A model generated the notes under the pieces. The model saw only the letters and a list, made by a program, of their open reading frames with translations. It ran no database searches and had not been told where the DNA came from. A stretch of 21,365 nt of DNA from Candidatus Bathyarchaeota archaeon (lineage in GTDB: Archaea; Thermoproteota; Bathyarchaeia; 40CM-2-53-6; RBG-13-38-9), in contig SMYQ01000018.1 of NCBI GenBank assembly GCA_007050885.1, forward strand, positions 1 through 21,365, read 5' to 3'. Position 1 is the first letter of the stretch; each line of letters opens with the position of its first letter. A program made the translations under genes and the position numbers. This document shows, one piece after another, positions 1 through 6,822 of the stretch.

Positions 1-21
1 ATGACTTTAACACGCGCGCTA

Positions 22-68
22 TAGTAAAATGGTGCGGGGAGAGGGATTTCAGCACCAATTTACCAGTA
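22..68. repeat. Chimeric repeat A: tRNA-Leu 3'-end copy joined to repeat-B sequence
   Basis: Positions 22-49 are identical to 2136-2163 (tRNA-Leu 3' flank, CCA, acceptor and T-stem). Positions 40-68 match 1477-1505 at 28 of 29 bases. The two matches overlap in AGAGGGATTT, so the site reads as a recombination joint between the tRNA and the sequence seen at repeat B. A CGCGCGCTAT string at 13-22 recurs at 1550-1559. Confidence 0.75.
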
Positions 69-105
69 AATAAATGCGTAATGGTTATTTTTTCTTAGAG
101 TTAGC

Positions 106-1389
106 TTAGTCCATTTTGAGTTCGGTACCGACGTGGTAATACTTACCTTCAACTAGCTTCACCCATTTCATTTCTTTTCGGTATCTAAGCTTTGTTTCAA
201 GAAATACAAATAATTGCAGTGCACTGTCAAATGTAAAGAAGAGAGGCACATAACATATCAAGTTTGATTTGCCCACCTTCAATAATCCATATGATAAAGA
301 TAGAAAGTTAAGTAAGAAAGGTAAAGCAAAGAACATGGTGTACAATGAAAATTCTCCTAGAAAAACATGGTAAAAACAGACTAGTATGAAATAAATCAGT
401 GATAGGAAAGTTACTGTCTGCATTGAGATAGGAAGAGCACCTAACGATTTTGCGATCTTTCTTTTACCCCTCAAGATCTCTTTAAGGTTTGATGAATACC
501 ATCGCCGCCTTTGACGTATATACTGGCCTATGCCCTCAACCTCTTCCTGCCAGACATGAGCATCTACAGCAGCTATCTGCCACCCCTTATTGAAAAGCCT
601 AAGCGTCATCTCGTAATCTTCCACCAAACTATTTCCATGGCTTCGATCAACATCTTCCCAAGCTGTCTTTCTTAAAGCGTAGTTAGCGCCACATATTGGT
701 TGAAAATCGGTAATCTTGATCTTTCCATTCCTTCCGAGAACTGTTATGTGGTACCACCACTCATCCTCTATGGCCCTGAATTTTAGGAACAAATTTTTAT
801 GATAGTTGCCGCAGTGTGTTACACCCACCACAGCACCCACTTTAGGATCCTTAAATGGCTGCAAAATCTTCTTAACCCAGTCTCTCTCACAGACTCCATC
901 CGGATCCGTTAAAGCTACTACTTCTCTATCAGCATATTTCTCAATAGCTTGGTCAAGAACAGGTGCCTTCCTGTCATAAAATTTAGGTGGCGTGTAGTAT
1001 TCAATCAAGCCTTCTTTTTCATATTGGCGACATATTTGCGGTGTCTCATCTATTGATTTGTTGTCGTAGATTATGACTTCAAATTTATCTTTCGGATAAT
1101 CTTGGGCTAGGTAATTCTCTATTTTTCTCTCAATCACGTTTCCTGATTCCCAACCATAAGCCATTAGGCTCACTCGGGGAAAGAATTCATAATCCAGCTT
1201 AGGTTTCTGAAAGTTCCAGACTATAATAAAATAATAGGCTGAAGCCAGCAGTAGAAAAAAATTGATAATGTAGAATAGTGTTAGCTCATACGCGATATTA
1301 GAATAAATGGATGCTATAATAATCGAACCTATAGCTACGATTAATCCAGAAACAGCTCCAATCTTCAGAGTGTTACTCAAAGTTCTCAA
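106..1389 (-). CDS. Membrane-bound family 2 glycosyltransferase (processive beta-glycosyltransferase type)
   Basis: The 427-aa protein is predicted to transfer sugars from a nucleotide sugar at the membrane, as in the hyaluronan/cellulose/poly-GlcNAc synthase-like GT2 group. Two N-terminal membrane segments (about residues 9-30 and 36-58) precede a cytosolic catalytic domain with Asp109, the TDPD motif (Asp162, Asp164), the Glu257-Asp258 pair and a QRRRW motif (293-297), the classical Q-x-x-R-W signature. Hydrophobic C-terminal segments (about 322-400) complete the usual architecture. The start is TTG; no in-frame ATG lies nearby. It sits inside the putative tRNA-Leu cassette, with a 23-bp palindrome 6 bp upstream of the start codon suggesting tight transcriptional control. 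Sugar and product cannot be told from sequence. Base composition looks somewhat less AT-rich than later genes, by eye only. Confidence 0.9.
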   Translation of the reverse strand: MRTLSNTLKIGAVSGLIVAIGSIIIASIYSNIAYELTLFYIINFFLLLASAYYFIIVWNFQKPKLDYEFFPRVSLMAYGWESGNVIERKIENYLAQDYPKDKFEVIIYDNKSIDETPQICRQYEKEGLIEYYTPPKFYDRKAPVLDQAIEKYADREVVALTDPDGVCERDWVKKILQPFKDPKVGAVVGVTHCGNYHKNLFLKFRAIEDEWWYHITVLGRNGKIKITDFQPICGANYALRKTAWEDVDRSHGNSLVEDYEMTLRLFNKGWQIAAVDAHVWQEEVEGIGQYIRQRRRWYSSNLKEILRGKRKIAKSLGALPISMQTVTFLSLIYFILVCFYHVFLGEFSLYTMFFALPFLLNFLSLSYGLLKVGKSNLICYVPLFFTFDSALQLFVFLETKLRYRKEMKWVKLVEGKYYHVGTELKMD

Positions 1390-1394
1390 CCAAA

Positions 1395-1417
1395 AACATA
1401 TGATATTATCATATGTT
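1395..1417 (-). promoter_or_regulatory. Near-perfect palindrome upstream of the GT2 gene (candidate operator)
   Basis: Two 11-bp arms, AACATATGATA and TATCATATGTT, flank a single central T with no mismatches. On the minus strand the site spans -6 to -28 from the TTG start, where an archaeal TATA element or transcription start of a leaderless or short-leader gene would lie. A dimeric repressor bound here would block initiation. It could instead form a 5'-leader hairpin, though a 1-nt loop would force several pairs open. Confidence 0.55.
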
Positions 1418-1476
1418 GTAATTAAGAAATAGCGATCAAGAAGAAAGAGCTAAGGTAGCTAACAATTGATTTGAGA

Positions 1477-1505
1477 AGAGGGATTTCAGAACCAATTTAC
1501 CAGTA
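1477..1505. repeat. Repeat B: second copy of the non-tRNA half of repeat A
   Basis: Matches 40-68 at 28 of 29 positions (the mismatch is A1490 against C53). It shares AGAGGGATTT with the tRNA-Leu T-arm but lacks the acceptor and CCA part. It lies in the 231-nt gene-free gap between the GT2 and lipocalin-like genes, which otherwise shows only the palindrome and a CGCGCGCTAT string at 1550-1559. It may be an old attachment site dividing the cassette in two. Confidence 0.65.
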
Positions 1506-1620
1506 TAACATAATCAAAGGATATTGTCCCTCAATAACACAGGGATAAGCGCGCGCTATCACTTTTAGAACTATGAATATAATAGCAGGTAAAAACAACA
1601 ATTGCTTTGTAGTGTGCTCT

Positions 1621-2058
1621 TTATGATTTACGCTCCCAAACCAATGTACCAGTAATAGTTGCACCACCGTAAGTGATTGGTGGCGTTTTAAGTGTCAACT
1701 GGTTCCCAGAAAACTCTGCAAATCGTGTCTGAGTCATTCCTTCCCAATTGGGAAATAAACTCCCTTCTATATGATGACTTATGACTTTTTTCTCTTCGTC
1801 TATCTCGTATGTACCAAAATATGCTTCGAATCCATCAAAGGCTGATTTGATCTCATCATTTGTAGCTTGAGATTTATCATTAATAGAGGATTTCGGGCGT
1901 TCAGGACGCATGATTATCACGGACATGTTCCTAGCAGAATCATACATAATCTGGCCAACAGGCTGCTTGCTAAAAGGATACTGTACCTCTCCATCTGACT
2001 GTCGAATAGAGCATGCGCTAATGAGCTTCCAAGTACCAATAAGCTGATCTCTAATCAT
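1621..2058 (-). CDS. Lipocalin-like domain protein
   Basis: The 145-aa protein resembles the lipocalin-like family (Pfam Lipocalin_4 type): an opening LIGTWKLISA, then YPF-x6-VGQIMYD, MRPERP near residue 50, YFGTYEID around residue 80 and a SLFPNWEG segment near residue 100. The family forms a small beta-barrel and mostly has unknown ligands. There is no signal peptide, so it is probably cytosolic. It starts at ATG 2058, with TAA at the left end. It lies between repeat B and the tRNA-Leu, so it is probable cargo of the cassette. The family is common in bacteria and soil organisms, which fits, without proving, acquisition by transfer. Confidence 0.8.
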   Translation of the reverse strand: MIRDQLIGTWKLISACSIRQSDGEVQYPFSKQPVGQIMYDSARNMSVIIMRPERPKSSINDKSQATNDEIKSAFDGFEAYFGTYEIDEEKKVISHHIEGSLFPNWEGMTQTRFAEFSGNQLTLKTPPITYGGATITGTLVWERKS

Positions 2059-2135
2059 TATCAGTCCTCAACTATGCCATAACAAAGCGTTTGATAAATG
2101 TGTATGACACGAATAGAGTAGTGCGCGTTATATGC

Positions 2136-2163
2136 TAGTAAAATGGTGCGGGGAGAGGGATTT
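2136..2163. repeat. Repeat C: tRNA-Leu 3'-end copy matching repeat A (att-like core)
   Basis: Identical over 28 bp to 22-49. It contains 8 bp of tRNA 3' flank, the encoded CCA, the discriminator, the acceptor strand, the T-stem and part of the T-loop. The exact match ends inside the T-loop, a common crossover zone for archaeal and bacterial tRNA-targeting integrases. Confidence 0.75.
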
Positions 2164-2294
2164 GAACCCTCGAACCCCTGCGGGACAGGAGTTCTGCTAT
2201 GACATCAACATAGAGATGAACATACACAACCTCAGTCCTGCGCCTTCAAACCTCGGTTCAACCGAGTTCTTTGACCTGGCTTGGCAACCCCCGC
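2144..2294 (-). tRNA. tRNA-Leu (anticodon GAG) with two introns and encoded CCA
   Basis: Read on the minus strand, the acceptor GCGGGGG (2294-2288) pairs with TCCCCGC (2154-2148), followed by discriminator A (2147) and CCA (2146-2144). The T-arm is GAGGG-TTCAAAT-CCCTC. The anticodon stem is CAGGA/TCCTG with C-T-GAG-G, the anticodon being the complement of 2231-2233. A 14-nt variable arm (2172-2185) marks a class II tRNA, here Leu. Intron 1 is an insertion of about 25 nt in the D-loop (about 2245-2269), holding a perfect CTCGGT/ACCGAG hairpin flanked by TCAAA/TTTGA. Intron 2 is about 38 nt (2192-2229), at the canonical 37/38 site. Removing both leaves 85 nt plus CCA, a normal tRNA-Leu size, with D-arm GCCAAGCCAGGTCAAAGGC. 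Intron ends are uncertain by about 1 nt. Confidence 0.93.
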
Positions 2295-2317
2295 TTTCAA
2301 GATCAAGTCAATAAGAC

Positions 2318-2330
2318 TATTTTATAACGC
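2318..2330 (-). promoter_or_regulatory. TATA-box promoter of the tRNA-Leu gene
   Basis: On the minus strand the sequence reads CGTTATAAAATAG, centred about 29 bp upstream of the tRNA 5' end, the expected archaeal TATA distance. It fits in the short gap between the tRNA and the stop codon of the membrane protein gene at 2332. Confidence 0.65.
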
Positions 2331-2331
2331 T

Positions 2332-3078
2332 TTATGAATCCAAAGAACGAGGCTCAATGAGTGAGGGGAAAGCTCTATAGCACGCTTTTAGAATTGGTGG
2401 TCCGAAAATAAGCAAGAAAGGCATCTGATTTGTAAATGTCCATGTGAACCAGATAACGGCTGCAGTAAAGGATAACTTATGACCAAGGTTCAGAGGGAGA
2501 ATAAAAAATTGGCTGAACAACCAGACACCTACACCTACTATCGCGCTTCCTAAAGCATTTCCAACTATTGAAGCAACTGTAAACCAGCGCCAACGAGCCC
2601 AGAACTTAACCAACACGATGACTAAAATAATACTAATCAACGTGAAACTTATCAGAATAGTAATAGCTTCAAAAGTAAATTCAGAACTCAAAAACAGCCT
2701 CATTATGAACATTGCAAGAATGATTAAGCAACTCGCTATCAATCCCATGTTTACTACTGATATTTTGGGTCTAGTTCGTCCAAATTCCCCAATAATATAA
2801 AACATAACAAAATTTGCTGGAACTCCTACAGCAAGACTCAACAGCATATTTCCATGGATAATCATGTCACTTATGAAGATGCCAATTGCAGCACCAACAC
2901 CACCAACCATCCCTCCAAAAAGGGCTGCAAATATTGCTGGAACAACAACAGCTGGCCCCCAAAAACGAACAATACCAACTATTGGAGCAAATATTCCGAG
3001 AAATGTCATGTAACCAAATACTGCATATAGAGTTGCATTCAGAGCTGTCATTACTACCTGTTGACTTTTCAAAGTCAT
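2332..3078 (-). CDS. ECF transporter S component-like integral membrane protein
   Basis: The 248-aa protein is almost entirely hydrophobic, with about six membrane helices. The N-terminal half has the alternation typical of substrate-binding (S) components of energy-coupling factor vitamin/metal transporters: ALNATLYAVFGY, a short loop, then AIFAALFGGMVGGVGAAIG and a third helix. No EcfA ATPase or EcfT is encoded in the window, so if the assignment holds it would share a module encoded elsewhere, as group II ECF systems do. Substrate unknown. It starts at ATG 3078; the gene ends just before the tRNA promoter. The upstream gene on the same strand ends 92 nt away, so co-transcription is possible. 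An unrelated small permease family is the main alternative. Confidence 0.6.
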   Translation of the reverse strand: MTLKSQQVVMTALNATLYAVFGYMTFLGIFAPIVGIVRFWGPAVVVPAIFAALFGGMVGGVGAAIGIFISDMIIHGNMLLSLAVGVPANFVMFYIIGEFGRTRPKISVVNMGLIASCLIILAMFIMRLFLSSEFTFEAITILISFTLISIILVIVLVKFWARWRWFTVASIVGNALGSAIVGVGVWLFSQFFILPLNLGHKLSFTAAVIWFTWTFTNQMPFLLIFGPPILKACYRAFPSLIEPRSLDS

Positions 3079-3170
3079 AAAGCATCAACTAATAAAATGC
3101 ATCTTAAGATGATGATTAAGTGAAGATACTTAACTATTCCTCGAAAGAAAAAGGAAAAATCAAAGAAATA

Positions 3171-3686
3171 TCAAAGGTAAGGTAATACTGTCTGAGGATA
3201 TTTTCTCAATAACAGTCTATTCAATTCACTATTTAATTTACGATCAAGCTCTCGATGCTTATCCGAGAGTAGGTTTAGTGGATTCTCAGTACTCATTATA
3301 GGACCTTGAAGAATCAAAGGACTTGTTATATTGCTTGAAGAGACAGGTTTTGATTTCATTATTCCAAGTAGGAAATCTCTAGGTGATTTCTCTTTCTTAG
3401 TTAAGTCGATAAGTCCCTTTATTTGTCTCTGATTTAGTGGCCGTAACCCAAATTCTTGTGGCACTGAACTTTTCAGAGTATCTAATTGATCAGCTAATTT
3501 GACACCAAGTCCAACAGACTTGTATGGGTTAATCATTTCTTCTTTCAAAACCCAAACATTCGAACCATTTGATATTAGGGCTTGGCTGAATTTCCGATTA
3601 TCTCGGCCGACAAAGACATTCCAACCTTTAGGATTCGAGTCATATGATCTAGCTATTTCTCGCTTCAATTTCTCTGCAGGCTGCAC
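3171..3686 (-). CDS. Conserved-looking hypothetical protein, 171 aa
   Basis: I do not recognise this protein. It is soluble, with no membrane segment or signal, mixed charge and a basic N-terminus. The first half (residues 1-75) looks globular; from about 80 it is rich in Leu, Lys and Arg, with helix-forming stretches including NLLSDKHRELDRKLNSELNR. There is no Cys motif or obvious catalytic signature. The only reasonable start is GTG at 3686, since an in-frame stop lies shortly upstream. Codon use resembles its neighbours, and the frame is open for its whole length on a strand with few competing ORFs, so I take it as real. It may share a transcript with the membrane protein 92 nt downstream. 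Confidence 0.6.
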   Translation of the reverse strand: MQPAEKLKREIARSYDSNPKGWNVFVGRDNRKFSQALISNGSNVWVLKEEMINPYKSVGLGVKLADQLDTLKSSVPQEFGLRPLNQRQIKGLIDLTKKEKSPRDFLLGIMKSKPVSSSNITSPLILQGPIMSTENPLNLLSDKHRELDRKLNSELNRLLLRKYPQTVLPYL

Positions 3687-3844
3687 ACGATTCTTTATAC
3701 TCTATTCCCACCTATCGTTATTGATAGTTCTAGAATAATGAATAATATTAACCTTTCAAGACAAGATTTGTGTTTACACTAGTTGAGAGAATCTAATATC
3801 TATACGATAATATTCAGTACCATTGTCGAGAGGTAAATATTGTA

Positions 3845-4930
3845 TTGAGAATATTAGCCTTGGATATTGGTTCAGGAACAGAAGATATTCTACTTTATGA
3901 TGATCAAAAAGAGCTGGAAAACTGCATAAAGATCGTGCTTCCTAGCCCAGCTTCAGTCTATTCAAAAAAAGTCAAATATTTCACTAAAATTCGATCAAGC
4001 CTTTTCATTAAGGGTGAGACCATTGGTGGAGGAACTTTCTCTGAGGCTCTCAAAAGCCATCTCGACGAAGGATTAAAAGTCATTCTTACAAAAAATGTAG
4101 CATATTCTATAAGAAACAAACTAGAAGAAGTTGAAACTCAAGGTTTTCAAATAATAGATGAAGAAAAGTCTCCAGTAGATTTTTCCGGTGAGACGCTTGA
4201 AACAAGAGAAATAAACATAAGCATAATTCAAAAATTCTTAAGCAAATTCGAAGAGGATCTTTCAAACATAGATATTGTAGCTATAGCTGTTCAGGATCAT
4301 GGAACACCAACACATGAAATTAGTAATAGAAAATTTAGATTAAATCAAATTGAAAGAAGATTAAAATATTTTCCAAAGCTGGAGAGCCTTGCCTTTGAAG
4401 AAGATGAATTACCCGATCATTTCAAAAGAATGAAATCAGCGATTAGATCATCTAAATCTCAAATACCAGAAGTTAAAACTATAGTAATGGATACTTCTAT
4501 AGCAGCTATCTTGGGATGTCTTGAAGATCCAAAAGCAAGTAATGCAACCACAATCCTATCAACCAATATCGGAAATGAACATTTCACAGCATCAATAATT
4601 TCAGAAGGAAATGTACTAGCTCTTTTAGAACATCACACAAGTCTCATGACACCACCTAAGATTGAGTCATTAGTAAAAGATTTTATCAAAGGAGAAGTTA
4701 GCAATGATACTATCTTCCAAGACGGTGGTCATGGTGCATTCTATACATTAACACCTAAAAAAATACCAGACATCGATATCATAATTATTACGGGTCCAAA
4801 TAGAGCTAAAATAAAGAATACTAACATTAAAGCTCATTTTGCAGCTCCTGGAGGAGATATGATGATGACAGGACCAATAGGTTTGATAAAAGCAGCAAAA
4901 TACAAGATAAAAAAAGAGGATGATGATTAA
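3845..4930 (+). CDS. DUF1786 family protein (ASKHA/actin-like ATPase fold)
   Basis: The 361-aa protein begins with LALDIGSGTEDILLYD, the nucleotide-binding phosphate-1 loop typical of the DUF1786 family. That family has historically been annotated as putative pyruvate formate-lyase activating enzyme, but its fold is sugar kinase/actin-like. Other visible family-like segments are AVQDHGTPTHEISNR (near residue 150), VMDTSIAAILGC (near 215), a Gly-rich segment ending FQDGGHGAFYTL and a C-terminal FAAPGGDMMMTGPIGLIKA. There are no Cys clusters, so it is not a radical-SAM activase. It starts at TTG, with GAGGT about 10 nt upstream. It is the first of three plus-strand genes, with 92 nt before the thioredoxin. 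Biochemical role unknown. Confidence 0.8.
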   Translation: MRILALDIGSGTEDILLYDDQKELENCIKIVLPSPASVYSKKVKYFTKIRSSLFIKGETIGGGTFSEALKSHLDEGLKVILTKNVAYSIRNKLEEVETQGFQIIDEEKSPVDFSGETLETREINISIIQKFLSKFEEDLSNIDIVAIAVQDHGTPTHEISNRKFRLNQIERRLKYFPKLESLAFEEDELPDHFKRMKSAIRSSKSQIPEVKTIVMDTSIAAILGCLEDPKASNATTILSTNIGNEHFTASIISEGNVLALLEHHTSLMTPPKIESLVKDFIKGEVSNDTIFQDGGHGAFYTLTPKKIPDIDIIIITGPNRAKIKNTNIKAHFAAPGGDMMMTGPIGLIKAAKYKIKKEDDD

Positions 4931-5022
4931 GACAGCACATACCTGACTTATAGTATTGGCAAATTAAAATGACAAATTGAGATGTGCTTAAATGAGAGTT
5001 GTACCAACTACTTGAGAGCTGA

Positions 5023-5385
5023 GTGAAAGATATGAGTGAGAATTCCGATTCAAGCATGGACAACTCAGGTTCACCTATCAAGATTACTGATTCAAACTTT
5101 GACAAAGCTACTGTTGATTATCCTAGGCTAGTCATTGATTGCTGGGCTCCATGGTGTGGTCCATGCAGAGCTATAGCTCCAATAATAGATGATCTTGCTA
5201 AAGCATATTCGGGAAAAGTGATATTTGGCAAAGTCAATGTCGATGATAATCCAAAAGTTGCACAGAAATTCGGAATAATGAGTATTCCTACATTGTTATT
5301 TATCAAAGAGGGGGAACTCATAGAGAATCTCGTTGGAGTTGTCCCAAGGAAGACAATAGAAGACAATATTCAGAAACTTATCTAG
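5023..5385 (+). CDS. trxA: Thioredoxin
   Basis: The 120-aa cytosolic thiol-disulfide oxidoreductase carries the canonical active site WCGPC (residues 44-48, Cys45 and Cys48) and the cis-proline in SIPT (Pro89). The strand and helix order matches the roughly 105-aa thioredoxin fold, preceded by about 16 extra N-terminal, Ser/Asp-rich residues. The start is GTG 5023 or ATG 5032 (residue 4); both follow GAG-containing sequence, and choosing between them does not affect the fold. It lies between the DUF1786 gene (92 nt upstream) and a TrmB-like regulator (57 nt downstream). Another thioredoxin-like protein (DUF255) is at 15908. Confidence 0.95.
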   Translation: MKDMSENSDSSMDNSGSPIKITDSNFDKATVDYPRLVIDCWAPWCGPCRAIAPIIDDLAKAYSGKVIFGKVNVDDNPKVAQKFGIMSIPTLLFIKEGELIENLVGVVPRKTIEDNIQKLI

Positions 5386-5442
5386 ACATTACTGACAATA
5401 TATGGATAAGAGTCAAATATAGTCAGGAAATGATCTGGATCC

Positions 5443-6267
5443 TTGCGTAACACAAAAGTTTCCAATGTTCAGGGTTCTAAGGACCGTGAACTACTACGTC
5501 GTCTTGGAATGTCTGAGCTTGAATGCTCAATCTATCTGAATCTTCTAGAAAAACCAAATGGGGAATCTATAGACAAAGTAATCACAAGCTCTGGACCGTC
5601 AACTCAAGAAGTGGAAGTTGCCATTAAGAATCTGGTTGATAAAGGCTGTATATCTGTGAAAAGCAATAGGATTGAGGCCAACGCACCACGAGATTTCCTA
5701 TCAAATATATTAAACGAAACAGCTCTTAGTCTTGACTCTGAGCTGAAACAGGTAAAAGAAACAATTCGAGAACTTGAGCTTTCTCTGGATCCATCGTATT
5801 GGGAAAAAAGAACAGGTCTAAGACCCGAGGATATAATTCTTCCAGTGAGAGATCTCGAATCAATGGAAGAACATACCTTAAAAATGATATCAGATGCAAA
5901 GAATTACATCTATATTTTTGCAGAAAAATTTGACTGGTATGAAAACATCAGTCGACAAATGAGTGAAGCGATTGACCGAGGAGTCAAAGCAAGAATACTG
6001 ATGTTAGTCAAGGACAAGTATACCGTTAAAAGAGCACAAGAATTGAAAAAGCTAAATGTGGAAGTACGTCATTGCGCTGAAGAGTGGTATCCTGTTAGAG
6101 GAACATTGATTGATGATAGAACACTTGTTTTCCTGATATGGGCTACAAGAAAGACCGGTGTTGAAAGACCGATATATTATAGACCACACTATACGGAGAA
6201 CGTAGGTTTGATAAGAATATTCAAAGACGCTTTCCAAAAACGTTGGGAAGAAGCTAAAACACTCTAG
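5443..6267 (+). CDS. TrmB-like transcriptional regulator
   Basis: The 274-aa protein has an N-terminal winged helix (about residues 14-95, LLRRLGMSELECSIYLNLLE then the recognition region ending GCISVKSNRIEA), a helical linker (about 95-120) and a C-terminal PLD-like/TrmB effector domain. The latter runs from about 135 and includes DAKNYIYIFAEKFDWYENI and IDRGVKARILMLVKD. TrmB-family proteins sense sugars or other metabolites in archaea; here no sugar transporter is adjacent, so the ligand is unknown. The downstream sugar-nucleotide operon at 6823 is a possible target, by position only. It starts at TTG 5443; an ATG exists only at residue 23, inside the helix. The 3' end overlaps the convergent DUF123 gene by 4 nt. 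Confidence 0.82.
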   Translation: MRNTKVSNVQGSKDRELLRRLGMSELECSIYLNLLEKPNGESIDKVITSSGPSTQEVEVAIKNLVDKGCISVKSNRIEANAPRDFLSNILNETALSLDSELKQVKETIRELELSLDPSYWEKRTGLRPEDIILPVRDLESMEEHTLKMISDAKNYIYIFAEKFDWYENISRQMSEAIDRGVKARILMLVKDKYTVKRAQELKKLNVEVRHCAEEWYPVRGTLIDDRTLVFLIWATRKTGVERPIYYRPHYTENVGLIRIFKDAFQKRWEEAKTL

Positions 6268-6734
6268 CTTTTAATTTTCCACATTTGCGGTTTCAGACCC
6301 AACTCAATAAATTTATTCCATAAATATCGTTTAGCAGTATTCTCTCTCAGATTCAAAATTATGAGATGTGAAACGCAAGAACAATCAGAAGAACCAAAAT
6401 CTTTGGGTCCAACAAAAGCAAATTCATAATTACAAATTTTTTTTACTAGTTTGCATTCTTGAGCCTTTCGGGATTCAGAAAATATGGCAGCCTTAAACTT
6501 AACTTTTGGATCTTTAAGAATATAATCAATATGCCAGTGCATCTTTTTATGATCACTATAATGTCTAGAGAGTCTACCCTCAACTGAAGACGAGTGTGAT
6601 CCGAGTGCTGACCCAACATATGCATACATACCAGGTCCAAAATCTATTAGTCCCAGAGCTCCAACTTCAATCTGAACTCTATCTTCCACGGAGATTAATA
6701 GAACGTAGACTCCTCTCAAGACTAATCCTATCAT
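6264..6734 (-). CDS. DUF123 family protein (GIY-YIG nuclease-like fold)
   Basis: The 156-aa protein matches the archaeal DUF123 family: an opening RGVYVLLI, then FGPGMYAYVGSALG (residues 33-46), RLSRHYSDHKKMHWHIDYIL (near 54-73), and C-terminal ECKLVKKI and FGSSDCSCVSHL segments. The family is related to GIY-YIG nucleases and is sometimes fused to endonuclease III, suggesting a DNA-processing role; no activity can be assigned here. It starts at ATG 6734 and is convergent with the TrmB-like gene (4-nt overlap). The 88-nt region to the divergent operon at 6823 must hold both promoters. Confidence 0.8.
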   Translation of the reverse strand: MIGLVLRGVYVLLISVEDRVQIEVGALGLIDFGPGMYAYVGSALGSHSSSVEGRLSRHYSDHKKMHWHIDYILKDPKVKFKAAIFSESRKAQECKLVKKICNYEFAFVGPKDFGSSDCSCVSHLIILNLRENTAKRYLWNKFIELGLKPQMWKIKS

Positions 6735-6822
6735 TTAATTTCTGATTTATATAGAAAATAATATCTCATGGAAGCAAAGGATGCATGTCTAGATATTTCA
6801 TCATAAATTTGTTACCTAGGAG

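Larger units (their letters stand above)
22..2163. mobile_element. Candidate tRNA-Leu-integrated mini-cassette (att-like direct repeats at both ends)
   Basis: The segment is bounded by two identical 28-bp direct repeats (22-49 and 2136-2163). The right copy spans the 3' end, CCA and T-arm of an intact tRNA-Leu plus 8 bp of its 3' flank. The left copy stops matching in the T-loop, as expected when an element inserts at a tRNA 3' end and restores the gene at one junction. Inside are a GT2 glycosyltransferase and a lipocalin-like gene, plus a third, partial repeat at 1477-1505. No integrase or transposase lies between the repeats, so this would be a non-autonomous or decayed element. What is seen is the repeat; insertion by a tyrosine recombinase is inferred. 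An alternative is an old partial tRNA duplication. Confidence 0.5.

Noticed and set aside
2132..2314. 60-aa plus-strand ORF reading GERDLNPRT
   Set aside because: It is the antisense of the tRNA-Leu gene; this peptide is a well-known artefact of translating tRNA T-arms.
2867..3088. Cys/Trp-rich ORF on the minus strand
   Set aside because: It is a frame-shifted reading of the S-component-like gene; the composition is that of an artefact and the other frame shows clear membrane helices.
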